From positions 1 to 64,000 of the forward strand of contig JAGDYZ010000003.1 of assembly GCA_049116335.1 (NCBI GenBank): DNA of 64,000 nucleotides. The letters run 5' to 3'. The position numbers and the translations under genes are program-made. How positions within the stretch are numbered: the first letter of the stretch is position 1; every line of letters begins with the position of its first letter. Under the pieces are notes generated by a model, which was not told the origin of the DNA, ran no database searches, and saw only the letters and a list, made by a program, of their open reading frames with translations. The DNA comes from CANMIH01 sp049116335. GTDB taxonomy: Bacteria > Pseudomonadota > Alphaproteobacteria > Rhodobacterales > Rhodobacteraceae. This document shows, piece after piece, positions 1-8,832 of the stretch.

Positions 1-70
1 AATCTAACAAAATTACAAAAACAGCGAGAAAAATGGAAAATGTCTATTTTTCAAATACTTGCCTTGCCCC

Positions 71-673
71 CTAGAGTTCAACCTCTCCAATTAGAGGCGA
101 CTGCACTAAAAGATGGGTCGACGCACGCGCGTGCTCAGCAATCTCATGAGACTGCAAGGCAGGATTCCCAATCAACACGCTCCCCCTAGGGGATAACAGC
201 ATTCCCGTCCAAAGTCTGATCAACAGATCAGGTTCTGACACCTTGAGGCGTGATTGAAAGAAGGTCCTCAATCTGGTGTGCGTTTCATCAGGACCAACTT
301 CGAAAAAGCTTTGCACCATCTGCGGAGATTTCGCCCCCTCAGACACCAGCAATCGATAGGTCGCGATATGATCCGGCGACAGATGTGCCTGAATAAATCC
401 CTCCGCAAACCTGATCATCGCCTGCCTCACATTCGCATGATCCAGATGGTCGAGAAAGTCCGCATGCGATTCCGCTCCCATCTCCTCCAATGTGGCTTTG
501 AACAGCCCCTCCTTTGAGGGGAAGTACCTGTAGACCGTTTGCTTGGTTACCTCCGCGGCTCCAGCGATGTGATCCATGCTCGCTCCTTCATAGCCATCAG
601 ACAAAAAGGTCTCGCGCGCAGCACTCAAGATGGCCTTCCGTTTGAGATTTCGCTTCTCTTCCATCTTTCCCAT
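71..673 (-). CDS. TetR/AcrR family transcriptional regulator
   Basis: About 200 residues. The N-terminal helix-turn-helix is clear: an AARETF helix, then a GYEGASMDHIA segment, then a TKQTVYRYFPSKEGLF recognition helix, as in TetR repressors. The C-terminal ligand domain is generic, so the inducer cannot be told. I chose the ATG at 673 because GGAG lies six bases upstream; an in-frame ATG further upstream (724) would put the operator-like palindrome at 692-707 inside the gene. It is divergent from a DMT exporter, which it probably represses. Family assignment is firm; target is inferred. Confidence 0.88.
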   Translation of the reverse strand: MGKMEEKRNLKRKAILSAARETFLSDGYEGASMDHIAGAAEVTKQTVYRYFPSKEGLFKATLEEMGAESHADFLDHLDHANVRQAMIRFAEGFIQAHLSPDHIATYRLLVSEGAKSPQMVQSFFEVGPDETHTRLRTFFQSRLKVSEPDLLIRLWTGMLLSPRGSVLIGNPALQSHEIAEHARASTHLLVQSPLIGEVEL

Positions 674-691
674 ATAGAACTCCATAGCAAA

Positions 692-707
692 CATACTGAC
701 TGGTATG
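692..707. promoter_or_regulatory. Candidate TetR operator between tetR and the DMT exporter
   Basis: CATAC and GTATG half-sites are separated by six bases, 18 bases upstream of the tetR start. A TTGACA hexamer at 714-719 pointing toward the exporter, with a weak TTTATC about 16 bases further, could be its promoter. The palindrome is visible; its role is inferred from the divergent layout typical of TetR pairs. Confidence 0.4.
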
Positions 708-753
708 ATTTTATTGACATCCACACAAGTACCACTTTATCACACTCACAAGT

Positions 754-1662
754 ATGATTAATAGAATGCACAATATGACACTCACTCACGCCTCAAAACA
801 CGACGGCCTCTCTCCCCACATTCGAGGCATTCTGATCACCCTGATGGGCGCCCTGCTCATGAGCTTTGACCCAATCTTCATCCGCCTTTCCGGCGTTGGT
901 GGCTTTGATACCGCTTTTCTCTTTGGTCTGTTCACAGCGGTGTCCATGCCCGTCTTCATCCAGATGCGCGACAAACGCGGTGTCATTGGCACACTCAAAG
1001 AAAGTGGGTGGCCCGTTGTCTTGTCTGGTTTACTGATGCTTGGCAGTGCAACTTGCCTTGTCCTCAGCATCAAATCCACGTCGATCGCCAATACCTTTGT
1101 GATCCTGTCCACATCGCCCGCGCTGGCGGCTCTCTTCAGCTGGGTTTTTCTGAGGGAAATCACGCGACGTTCCACGTGGATCGCCATCGGAGCGGTTATG
1201 ATCGGCATCGCAATTGTGGTTTCTGGCTCAGTGGGATCCGGCAACCTCATCGGCGACATCTATGCCTTTGCGGCTGTGACGTTTCTGTCGCTCAATCAAA
1301 CTCTGTTGCGGAAGTTCCAAGGTGTGAGCCGCATGGCGAGTGTCGGCATGGGCGGCCTGTTTCTTGCTTTGGCCATGGCATTCTTCGCTGAACCCAGCAG
1401 CTATTCGGCAAATACCTGGATCATCATGGGCGTAATGGGCCTATTCACTGCACCGTTTGGACGAGTGCTTTCACAAGTTGCCACACGTTACATCACCGCC
1501 CCAGAAGTCGGCATGATCCTCATGATCGAAGTTGTGTTTGCCCCGCTGCTGGCCTTCGCCGTCTTCGGTGAAATCCCACCGGTCGCGAGCTTTGCAGGGG
1601 GCGCGGTAATCCTGATAGCGATTGTCACTTATGCGGTGATCACTCTTCAGCAAGACAGGTAA
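754..1662 (+). CDS. DMT superfamily transporter, EamA type
   Basis: The 302-residue product is almost entirely hydrophobic, with about ten predicted membrane segments in two repeated EamA halves. The first half begins with GILITLMGALLMSFDPIFIR and the second with GDIYAFAAVTFLSLNQTLLR, and the FVILSTSPALAALFSWVFL segment is typical of the family. It should be an inner-membrane metabolite or drug exporter; the substrate is not readable. No good ribosome site precedes 754, and in-frame ATGs at 766 and 775 are alternatives. It is divergent from the TetR gene, suggesting ligand-induced expression. Confidence 0.85.
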   Translation: MINRMHNMTLTHASKHDGLSPHIRGILITLMGALLMSFDPIFIRLSGVGGFDTAFLFGLFTAVSMPVFIQMRDKRGVIGTLKESGWPVVLSGLLMLGSATCLVLSIKSTSIANTFVILSTSPALAALFSWVFLREITRRSTWIAIGAVMIGIAIVVSGSVGSGNLIGDIYAFAAVTFLSLNQTLLRKFQGVSRMASVGMGGLFLALAMAFFAEPSSYSANTWIIMGVMGLFTAPFGRVLSQVATRYITAPEVGMILMIEVVFAPLLAFAVFGEIPPVASFAGGAVILIAIVTYAVITLQQDR

Positions 1663-1752
1663 TCGTTTGCAACTGGCCGGGCACCGATGGATGCCGCTCC
1701 CAAACCCCACTTTAGCCACCGACAAACAAGATTAGGCCGCTACACAAAATGC

Positions 1753-1779
1753 AACAGGCGCCCGCAAGGGGCGCCTGTT
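1753..1779 (-). terminator. Hairpin terminator after hemY
   Basis: A ten-base-pair perfect stem (AACAGGCGCC / GGCGCCTGTT) with a seven-base loop lies between the convergent DMT exporter and hemY. On the minus strand it is followed by TGCATTTTG, so it best serves hemY; it may also stop the exporter transcript. Confidence 0.6.
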
Positions 1780-1812
1780 CTGATTCCTGAGGGTGTTACT
1801 TGCCGACAAACG

Positions 1813-3357
1813 TTAGTTTCTACTCTCGGCCGTGGGCTGCACCTCGACAATTTCGGCCTCAATTGGAGCTTCAGGCGCGCCCTCTTCGATCTTGTCGTCG
1901 ACACCCGCTGCCACGTCCGGCGTCACATCAACTTCGTCCTCAGGCTCCTCACCTTCACGCTGATCCTCAAGTGCGCCGACAATCAACGGCAACATGTTTG
2001 CCCCTGCGGGAAGAACCACTTCTGACTGCGGAGGTGTTGTCCATTCGAGCGTATCGAAGGCTTTACAGCTTGTGCAGATTGGTGCCCATTCCGCATGGAT
2101 CGTATTACAGTTTTCACAAACCCATTGGGGCCCACGTGGCGCGGTCAGGGCTTTGGCCAACCAGCCACGCACAACAGTGTCCGAACCACCTTCGCCCCGT
2201 TCGACCGCAGCCATGATGGCCAACACTCGGGCATCCGGATCGTTTTCCACCAAATCGCCCATGGCGCGGCGCGCCGCAGGGAAGTCTTCTGCCGCCAGGT
2301 TCAGCTCTGCCAGCAACAACTTGGTTTCACGATGCTCAGACTTCACTTTGGTGAGTGTTTCAAATCGCTTCAGACGGGCAGCAGCGTCTTCTTCGGGCTC
2401 GATGGCGGCAAATGCCTCAGCCAGATCTGGATGCGGATGCACATCCCAAGCTTTGCGCAATACGCGCACGGCATTCCGCTTGCGCCCCTGAGCGACATAG
2501 CCCTTCGCGGCCATAGCGGCCGCTGGGATGAGATCTGGCGATGCTTTGTTCGCAGCAATCGCCGCCTCCGCAGTGGTGGCACTTTGATCGCTGTCAGAAA
2601 TTTCCATCGCATTTGAAAGCGCCAGTACCGCGTCACGCCGCTTGAACACATCACGTGGCATGGACCCATGCTTGAGCTTCATAGCCAAAGTGGCACGCGC
2701 GCCTTTCCAATCCTGCGATTCAGCTTGAAGACGCAACAGGGTATCCTGCACCTCTTCATGCTTTGGCTTGATGGCGAAAGCCCGTTCCGCCAGTTTCATC
2801 GCAGTATCCGTATCACCCGCTTCAAGCTTTTGCTTCATTAGGCCCCGAACGCCCACAAACCGAGTGCTCTCATCCTTCAGCAGTCGTTTATAGACTTCTT
2901 CCGCCTTTTTGCTGTCGCCCACCATTTCCGCCGCCTGAGCAGTGATCAAATCGGTCAGCTCGGGCTTGTGTAGGTACTTTTGCGCTTTGTTCGCCTTTGC
3001 AATGGCCAGGCGGCCTTCCCCAGAGGCCAGCGCCATCAACCCCTCAGACAGGGCCTGATACCCTTTGCGTTCGCGGTTGCGGTCAAAGTACCGGCTCATC
3101 GCGGTTTCATCGCCATTGATGAACTTCAGCAAAGCAATCAAGAACCCCGCAACGCGGAAAGCCAACCAGAGCCCCACCACGAGGACAACCAGAACCAAGG
3201 CAAGCTTGATAGGCCCTAGGGTGTATTCGATGCCGTTGATAACGATCTGTGCATCCGCCAGACCGCGACCATCACTGTCGATCAGGAACCCTGCGCCAAG
3301 GGTCAGCGCCGCAACCAGCGCGAAGAAAACAACAATCTTGAGAAGTGACCAAAGCAT
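1813..3357 (-). CDS. hemY: HemY family TPR membrane protein with C-terminal zinc ribbon
   Basis: This 514-residue protein has two N-terminal membrane segments (about residues 6-25 and 51-77), then a long helical TPR-like region, as in the HemY_N family encoded in heme operons. Near the C terminus is a CENC...CTSC pair (C414, C417, C428, C431) resembling a rubredoxin or zinc ribbon, followed by an acidic tail. HemY here is not the oxidase of the same name; its exact role in heme synthesis is unsettled. It is last in a hemD-mic60-hemY run, starting 12 bases after mic60 stops. Confidence 0.85.
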   Translation of the reverse strand: MLWSLLKIVVFFALVAALTLGAGFLIDSDGRGLADAQIVINGIEYTLGPIKLALVLVVLVVGLWLAFRVAGFLIALLKFINGDETAMSRYFDRNRERKGYQALSEGLMALASGEGRLAIAKANKAQKYLHKPELTDLITAQAAEMVGDSKKAEEVYKRLLKDESTRFVGVRGLMKQKLEAGDTDTAMKLAERAFAIKPKHEEVQDTLLRLQAESQDWKGARATLAMKLKHGSMPRDVFKRRDAVLALSNAMEISDSDQSATTAEAAIAANKASPDLIPAAAMAAKGYVAQGRKRNAVRVLRKAWDVHPHPDLAEAFAAIEPEEDAAARLKRFETLTKVKSEHRETKLLLAELNLAAEDFPAARRAMGDLVENDPDARVLAIMAAVERGEGGSDTVVRGWLAKALTAPRGPQWVCENCNTIHAEWAPICTSCKAFDTLEWTTPPQSEVVLPAGANMLPLIVGALEDQREGEEPEDEVDVTPDVAAGVDDKIEEGAPEAPIEAEIVEVQPTAESRN

Positions 3358-3369
3358 TCTTCGTGACCC

Positions 3370-4785
3370 TTACTGTTTATTCAATTCTTGAGCGAGTGCA
3401 GCGGCAGCGGCCAATGCGTCGCGTCGCTGGGCCACACGCCCGGCCCAATCCGACAGAACCGCCTGAGACGCGTCCGGCAAAGATTGGATCTCGTCCAGCA
3501 CGGTCGCAAGGTCGCCGGTTTTGGCGGCGGCCTCGGCCCGGGACAGAACCGCATCGGGATCATCACCCTCACGCGGCGTCACCGAACGGGCCCCCAACTG
3601 GTTCTGGAAGAAGCCCGCCAGCCCACCCCCACTTGTCTCTGACTTGGCTTCGCGACGGGCAATGCCCAGCGCTTCGCGTGCCAAAGCCGGGAAGTCCGAC
3701 ACAAGAGCCGGCAAGGTTGCCACGCCGTCATTCGCTACCGAGCTCAGAGCCTCAGGCACGGCAACACCATTGGACTGCAACACTGCCAAAGGTGCGGCAA
3801 AGGCTTTTCCGTCCTGCGCCAGAGCGGTCAGTTCCGCCAAGGCTGTGCGGCTTCCGGACAAAGCTGTTTGTTCTTCCGCACTGGCCTCAGCGGCCCGTGC
3901 AGTCGCCGCCATCGCTTCGATCTCTGCGCGCTGGGTGTCCATTGCAGATTGCTGCGCGGCAATCGACAGGCGCAATTCTTCCAGCTCACGTTCATAGGCT
4001 GCAATCGCCTCAGGGCCGAGAGCCCCCGCAAGCGGCTGTTTCTCTATCGCGGTCAAGCGACTGTCGAACGCCGCAACACTTGTCGCCAGCTCTGTCAGAT
4101 CAGACTGCTGTGCCGCAAGCTGATCCTCAAGACCTGCAACCGCATTTGACAAGGGCGAGAGATCGAGGATCTCAAGCGCTTTGCTGGTCTGCGCAACACG
4201 CTCATTGAGCAAGGCCAGATCATCGCCCTGTGCTGCCAAAGCCGCTTGGGTCTGCTCTTGAAACGGGTCAACAGCATCCGCTGCGCCAAAAGGAAATCCC
4301 CCGCTCGTATAGGAAGCGGCTCCAAATCCGATCACTGCGGCGACCACACCACCAAGGGCGGTTGGCATAAAACCTGCTTTTTTCTCGACGACTGTTTCAC
4401 GGATGACCTGAGGCTCCGCCACCGCGGGCTCTTGATCAGAGGTTTCTACAAGAGACACCGTATCATCGCCCCCCGAAAGCTCCTGACCTTCGTCTTCGAT
4501 CACTACCGGTGACGCGTCTGCGGAATCCACTTTTTCAGGTGTTTCGTCCTCAGTCTGAGATTCGTCTGCCTCTAAATCGTTCGCTTCGGGCTCAGAAGGC
4601 GTTTCGCTCAGCTCGTCAGACTGCGGGGCATCCGTGGCGAGGTCCTCATTCTCCGGCAGGTCAACAGACCCTTCCGAAGTTTCCATGGTCACCTCTTGCA
4701 CCTCATCCTCAACAGAACCTGTTTCAGGTTGGTCCGCCGTGGGCTTTGCTTTGCCGCGAGGCGCGTTTCTTCTGGACTTTGCCAC
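3370..4785 (-). CDS. Mic60/mitofilin-like inner membrane protein
   Basis: About 471 residues. An N-terminal basic stretch is followed by roughly 120 acidic low-complexity residues, one membrane segment (about 138-159, GFMPTALGGVVAAVIGFG), a long coiled coil rich in Ala, Glu and Gln, and a C-terminal mitofilin-like domain. This architecture and the position between hemD and hemY match alphaproteobacterial Mic60, the relative of the mitochondrial cristae-junction protein. I prefer the GTG at 4785 (AAAGGG nine bases upstream, giving MAKSRR); a GTG at 4806 is possible. It probably bends or contacts the inner membrane. Confidence 0.8.
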   Translation of the reverse strand: MAKSRRNAPRGKAKPTADQPETGSVEDEVQEVTMETSEGSVDLPENEDLATDAPQSDELSETPSEPEANDLEADESQTEDETPEKVDSADASPVVIEDEGQELSGGDDTVSLVETSDQEPAVAEPQVIRETVVEKKAGFMPTALGGVVAAVIGFGAASYTSGGFPFGAADAVDPFQEQTQAALAAQGDDLALLNERVAQTSKALEILDLSPLSNAVAGLEDQLAAQQSDLTELATSVAAFDSRLTAIEKQPLAGALGPEAIAAYERELEELRLSIAAQQSAMDTQRAEIEAMAATARAAEASAEEQTALSGSRTALAELTALAQDGKAFAAPLAVLQSNGVAVPEALSSVANDGVATLPALVSDFPALAREALGIARREAKSETSGGGLAGFFQNQLGARSVTPREGDDPDAVLSRAEAAAKTGDLATVLDEIQSLPDASQAVLSDWAGRVAQRRDALAAAAALAQELNKQ

Positions 4786-4823
4786 CTTATGCCACCCTTT
4801 CAACACATCCGGTTAGACCCGGG

Positions 4824-5531
4824 TCAAATCTCTGCTGCTTTTGCCCAAGCCAAGAGATCAATCACCTCAACCCCCATAGCATCCGAGTCGGGCCGCAATG
4901 CAATTCTCAATTTCGTTATATGAAGCCCTGAAACAGCATTTGCCACCGCTTGACTAAAGGCCGCGACAAGAAGCGGCGGCTTTGGGCGAAACTCAGCCAG
5001 CAAAACAGCCGTTCGTGGCGAAAATAACGGCACAATTACGGGGTTAGCGCCAGACAGAGCCGCCTGCGCCTCATCCGTCAAAGGAATCGCCGGTTGATCA
5101 TACAACACTGCCTCATCGGTTGGGATGGCGCTATTTGTCAGGGTCTGCGCTATGTTTCCGCGCGCGTGAACGCCCCGCACATGCAACACCGGGCCGGAGG
5201 CACGGTGGTGTATCACGCCTTCGATCAAATTTGCGGCATTTTCAAAAACGGAACGCACTGAAAACCCCGAAGCTTGGGCGGCTCGGGCGGTTTTTGCCCC
5301 GACAACATAGCACGGCAAGAGAGGCCCGTTCTGCGCCACATAGGCCTCGACCCCATGCACCGAGGTGAAGATCAACGCGCGATATGCCGCCATTGGGGGC
5401 AATTCCCCCCGATGAACAATGCCAATCAGCGGTGACATGATCACGCGAACCCCCTCTAGGGGCAGCGAGTCCACAAAAGCCTGCGCAGCTTTCGCCGGTC
5501 GGGTCATCAATAACACAGGCTCAACTGCCAC
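4824..5531 (-). CDS. hemD: Uroporphyrinogen-III synthase
   Basis: The 235-residue product begins with the VLLMTRP strand typical of HemD and contains the two-domain pattern (ALIFTSVHGVEAY in domain one, VIVPLFSPRTAVLLAEF in domain two). It cyclises hydroxymethylbilane to uroporphyrinogen III in the cytoplasm. The family is divergent, so the call rests on these segments and the hemY/Mic60 neighbourhood. I chose the GTG at 5531 because GGAG sits nine bases upstream; the next ATG (5507) would cut the first strand. The gene is divergent from tsaD with a 76-base gap. Confidence 0.85.
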   Translation of the reverse strand: MAVEPVLLMTRPAKAAQAFVDSLPLEGVRVIMSPLIGIVHRGELPPMAAYRALIFTSVHGVEAYVAQNGPLLPCYVVGAKTARAAQASGFSVRSVFENAANLIEGVIHHRASGPVLHVRGVHARGNIAQTLTNSAIPTDEAVLYDQPAIPLTDEAQAALSGANPVIVPLFSPRTAVLLAEFRPKPPLLVAAFSQAVANAVSGLHITKLRIALRPDSDAMGVEVIDLLAWAKAAEI

Positions 5532-5607
5532 TCTGGGTGCTCCGGGATTGTAGGGCGCCTTGGGGGGTGGTACCCCTTGGCACCAATCAAAGCAACGGGA
5601 AGACCGG

Positions 5608-6687
5608 ATGACATCTCCCCTCATATTGGGTTTGGAAAGCAGCTGTGACGACACCGCCGCCGCGCTCTTGCGTGGACGTGACATTCTATCGTCGGTCGTT
5701 TTAGGGCAAAACCAACTGCATGCGGCCTATGGCGGCGTCGTGCCCGAAATAGCAGCACGCGCACATGCTGAGCGGTTGGACGTTGCCGTCACACAAGCGT
5801 TGGACGAAGCACGGGTGAGCCTAGACGCTGTCGATGCCATTGCGGTGACATCGGGGCCGGGGTTGATCGGTGGGGTTTTGTCTGGGGTGATGATGGCCAA
5901 AGGGCTATCAATCGGCCTGCGCAAACCCCTCATCGGGGTGAACCACCTTGCGGGACATGCACTTACTCCGCGCCTGACCGATGATCTGCCCTATCCCTAT
6001 CTGATGCTTTTGGTCTCAGGTGGCCACAGCCAGTTCCTTTTGGTGCGTGGCCCACAGGATTTCACGCGACTGGGCGGCACCATTGATGATGCCCCCGGTG
6101 AAGCCTTTGACAAAACTGCCCGTCTTCTTGGTTTGCCGCAACCCGGAGGGCCGTCAGTCGAAGCACATGCCAAAAAGGGTGACGAAACACGTTTCCGATT
6201 TCCCCGGCCGCTGTTGGATCGCCCCGGCTGTGATCTCTCGTTTTCAGGATTGAAAACAGCTTTGTTGCGGATGCGTGACCAGATCATTGCAGAGAAAGGC
6301 GGATTGACGGAACAAGATCGCGCCGATCTTTGCGCTGGGTTTCAGGCCGCAGTGCGAGATGTGCTGAAGAAAAAAACTGCACGAGCCATCGCCCTTTATC
6401 TGGACGAATCTCCGGCCTTTCCGGCGTTGGCCGTTGCGGGTGGCGTGGCCGCCAACCAAGAGCTACGCGGGGCGCTCGAAGCGCTTTGCGACGAACACGG
6501 CCTAAAGTTCACCGCACCGCCGTTACACCTCTGTACGGATAATGCAGCGATGATTGCCTATGCTGGATCTGAACTATTTGCCCACGGCATCACCCATGAC
6601 ATGAGCCTTTCTGCCCGTCCTCGCTGGCCCTTGGATACCAAAGCCGCACCTCTGGTTGGATCCGGAAAGAAAGGGGCCAAAGCATGA
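5608..6687 (+). CDS. tsaD: tRNA N6-threonylcarbamoyladenosine transferase TsaD
   Basis: A 359-residue ASKHA-fold protein. It has the N-terminal LGLESSCDDTAAAL signature, the metal-binding NHLAGH motif (H113, H117), GGTIDDAPGEAFDKTARLLG and a C-terminal LCTDNAAMIA segment. With TsaB and TsaE it transfers threonylcarbamoyl to A37 of ANN-decoding tRNAs. TsaE is encoded at 21.9 kb in this window; TsaB is not seen. The start at 5608 follows a GGGAAGA ribosome site. It overlaps gpsA by four bases, so the two are translationally coupled. Confidence 0.97.
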   Translation: MTSPLILGLESSCDDTAAALLRGRDILSSVVLGQNQLHAAYGGVVPEIAARAHAERLDVAVTQALDEARVSLDAVDAIAVTSGPGLIGGVLSGVMMAKGLSIGLRKPLIGVNHLAGHALTPRLTDDLPYPYLMLLVSGGHSQFLLVRGPQDFTRLGGTIDDAPGEAFDKTARLLGLPQPGGPSVEAHAKKGDETRFRFPRPLLDRPGCDLSFSGLKTALLRMRDQIIAEKGGLTEQDRADLCAGFQAAVRDVLKKKTARAIALYLDESPAFPALAVAGGVAANQELRGALEALCDEHGLKFTAPPLHLCTDNAAMIAYAGSELFAHGITHDMSLSARPRWPLDTKAAPLVGSGKKGAKA

Positions 6688-7634
6688 GCATCGCGGTCCT
6701 TGGTGGCGGAGCCTTTGGGACAGCTCTGGCAATCTCTCTCGCCGCAATCGGCCCCGTGACACTCTGGGCCCGTGATACTTCTTATCATAAGGCCATCCGC
6801 GAAAGTCCCCGATTGCCGGGCGTGAAACTTCCGGACGCCATCACCTTAACCGATGATCTAGCGCAAGCAAGCCAAGCAAAAACCCTGCTTCTGGCCGTAC
6901 CGATGCAAAGCCTGTCAGGTTTGTTGGGCAGGATCGAAGACGAGCTGGAGGGACGTGCCCTGGTTGCCTGCTGTAAAGGGGTTGATCTGCGCACAGGGCT
7001 TGGCCCAACTGGGGTCATCTCAGCCAGCAAACCATTAAGTATACCCGCCGTTCTCACCGGACCTAGCTTTGCCGCCGATATTGCCAAAGGGCTCCCGACC
7101 GCGCTCACTTTGGCCTGTGCCAACGATACCTGCGGACATGAAATCCAGCACGCACTATCGACGCCCAACCTCCGTCTTTATCGCAGCACCGATGTCATCG
7201 GTGCTGAGCTTGGTGGCGCCCTAAAAAATGTCATGGCGATTGCCTGCGGTGCCTGTATCGGTGCCGGTCTGGGCGACAGCGCGCGCGCGGCACTGATGAC
7301 ACGTGGTTTTTCAGAAATGACGCGTTTCGCAGTTCACCGGGGGGCCCGTTCGGAAACACTTGCAGGATTGTCAGGATTGGGTGATTTGGCCCTAACCTGC
7401 ACTTCTGATCTTTCGCGAAATTATCGCTATGGTCAGGCGCTTGGCTCAGGCGATGGCTTTGACCCCTCCGTCACCGTCGAAGGTGCTGCCACCGCACGCG
7501 CCATGGCACGCATCGCAATGGATGAAGGCCTGTCCCTTCCGCTCTGCCATGCTGTGGCCGCTGTCACCGAAGGCCGCTTGACCGTTGCGGCGGTTCTGGA
7601 ACAACTTCTCTCACGACCACTCAAGGAAGAATAA
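6684..7634 (+). CDS. gpsA: Glycerol-3-phosphate dehydrogenase (NAD(P)+)
   Basis: The 316-residue product starts with a Rossmann loop (VLGGGAFGTALAISLA) and has the GpsA segments LTGPSFAADIAKGLPTA, the catalytic-lysine region ELGGALKNVMAIACG and GLGDLALTC. It reduces dihydroxyacetone phosphate to sn-glycerol 3-phosphate for phospholipid synthesis. The start overlaps the tsaD stop (ATGA) and AAAGGGG precedes it. It is followed within two bases by a YciI-family gene, so tsaD-gpsA-yciI-EVE reads as one operon. Confidence 0.96.
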   Translation: MSIAVLGGGAFGTALAISLAAIGPVTLWARDTSYHKAIRESPRLPGVKLPDAITLTDDLAQASQAKTLLLAVPMQSLSGLLGRIEDELEGRALVACCKGVDLRTGLGPTGVISASKPLSIPAVLTGPSFAADIAKGLPTALTLACANDTCGHEIQHALSTPNLRLYRSTDVIGAELGGALKNVMAIACGACIGAGLGDSARAALMTRGFSEMTRFAVHRGARSETLAGLSGLGDLALTCTSDLSRNYRYGQALGSGDGFDPSVTVEGAATARAMARIAMDEGLSLPLCHAVAAVTEGRLTVAAVLEQLLSRPLKEE

Positions 7635-7635
7635 G

Positions 7636-7905
7636 ATGCTGATTGCGTTGATCGCCAAAGACAAACCCGGTGCATTGCCCATTCGTCAGGAAAACCGCCC
7701 CGCTCATGTCGACTATCTGAAATCAACCGGTGTTGTGAGCCAAGCCGGCCCTTTACTGGATGATGCAGGTGACATGATCGGATCTCTTGTTATTCTTGAG
7801 GTCACGGATATGGCTGCGGCACAGGACTGGGCCGCAAATGATCCTTATGCAAAGGCAGGGTTGTTTGCAGATGTGCAGCTGATCCCGTGGAACAAAGTTA
7901 TCTAA
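7636..7905 (+). CDS. YciI family protein
   Basis: An 89-residue protein of the YciI/DGPF ferredoxin-like fold: MLIALIAKDKPGA, RPAHVDYL (the conserved His) and GSLVILEVTDMAAAQDWAANDPYAKAGLF match the family core. The His and Asp pair is thought to act in a hydrolase-like pocket, but no reaction is established for this subgroup. The start at 7636 is favoured by AAGGAAGA just upstream and lies immediately after the gpsA stop, so it is cotranscribed with gpsA. Confidence 0.88.
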   Translation: MLIALIAKDKPGALPIRQENRPAHVDYLKSTGVVSQAGPLLDDAGDMIGSLVILEVTDMAAAQDWAANDPYAKAGLFADVQLIPWNKVI

Positions 7906-7918
7906 CACAGGTGATAAG

Positions 7919-8338
7919 ATGCGCTACTGGCTGTTCAAATCCGAACCCTCAACCTGGAGCTGGGACCAACAAGTCGCCAAAGGGGAAGTCGGTGAAGAAT
8001 GGGACGGCGTGCGCAACTATCAGGCGCGCAACTTTATGCGCGAGATGAAATTGGGCGATCGCGGGTTTTTCTACCATTCTCAGAAAGAGAAATCCGTGGT
8101 CGGCATCGTCGAAATCTGTGCGGAAATCCACCCAGACAGCAAAGCCGATGACCCGCGCTGGGAATGCGTCGATATCCGCGCAATCGAACCTCTGAGCACC
8201 CCCATCTCTTTGGATCAGATCAAAGCGGATCCGCGATTAGAAGACATGATTTTGGTGCGCAATTCGAGACTTTCGGTGCAACCGGTGAGCGACGCGGAGT
8301 GGGCTCTTATCTGTGAGCTTGGTGGTGTTTCCCCCTAG
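7919..8338 (+). CDS. EVE domain-containing protein
   Basis: The 139 residues form a single EVE domain, a PUA-like fold that binds modified bases in nucleic acids. The N-terminal YWLFKSEPSTWSWDQQ motif and the WDGVRNYQARNFM segment are characteristic, as is GFFYHSQKEKSVVGIVEI. Family members lie near nucleic-acid modification or redox genes, but the ligand here is unknown. It follows the YciI gene by 13 bases in the tsaD-gpsA operon. Confidence 0.9.
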   Translation: MRYWLFKSEPSTWSWDQQVAKGEVGEEWDGVRNYQARNFMREMKLGDRGFFYHSQKEKSVVGIVEICAEIHPDSKADDPRWECVDIRAIEPLSTPISLDQIKADPRLEDMILVRNSRLSVQPVSDAEWALICELGGVSP

Positions 8339-8396
8339 TCCCATCGCATTTTGCGAGGCATGCTGAACCAATTGGCATGCAGGAGGAGTGGGACAC

Positions 8397-8795
8397 ATGC
8401 TTGAAATTATCAATGTCTTGGTGGCCGCAGTGGTGGCCTTTGCCGCTGGTGCAGTCTGGTACATGAAATTGGCCGAGCCTTGGATGGAGGCGGCAAATAT
8501 CAAACGTAACGCCGATGGCCAGCCCGAAGGCGGGCAAAACCCCGGGCTGTACGCCTATACGTTTGTGATGCAACTGATGGTGGCGGGCATGATGCGCCAT
8601 GTCTTTGAACTCGCCGTGATCGACAGCCCAGTCAAAGGCCTAGTGGCCGGTGTTGGCGTTGGGCTGTTTTTCATCTCACCCTGGATCGCGATCAACAACG
8701 CCTATGGACAGCGCCCGGTCAAACTGACCGTGATCGATGGCGGCTATGCCACCCTGGCCTGCGCCCTGATGGGGCTGGTCCTGACGCTGTTTTAA
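8397..8795 (+). CDS. DUF1761 family membrane protein
   Basis: A 132-residue integral membrane protein with about four helices. The N-terminal VAFAAGAVWYMKLAEPWM segment is the typical DUF1761 start, and GVGVGLFFISPWIAINNAY follows later. No function is known for the family. The ATG at 8397 is chosen because a perfect AGGAGG ends ten bases upstream; the in-frame GTG at 8388 almost touches that site. It may be the last gene of the tsaD operon or have its own promoter in the 58-base gap. Confidence 0.8.
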   Translation: MLEIINVLVAAVVAFAAGAVWYMKLAEPWMEAANIKRNADGQPEGGQNPGLYAYTFVMQLMVAGMMRHVFELAVIDSPVKGLVAGVGVGLFFISPWIAINNAYGQRPVKLTVIDGGYATLACALMGLVLTLF

Positions 8796-8802
8796 AAGAG
8801 TA

Positions 8803-8832
8803 CGGAGGGTCGGCCCCAGGCCTGACCCTCCG
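8803..8832 (+). terminator. Hairpin after DUF1761 gene
   Basis: A nine-base-pair stem (CGGAGGGTC / GACCCTCCG) starts eight bases after the stop codon. There is no T-run, so it may be a weak or factor-assisted terminator or a 3' end stabiliser. Confidence 0.4.

Noticed and set aside
3345..4208. 287-codon plus-strand reading frame
   Set aside because: Pro/Arg-rich translation antisense to mic60; a composition artefact.
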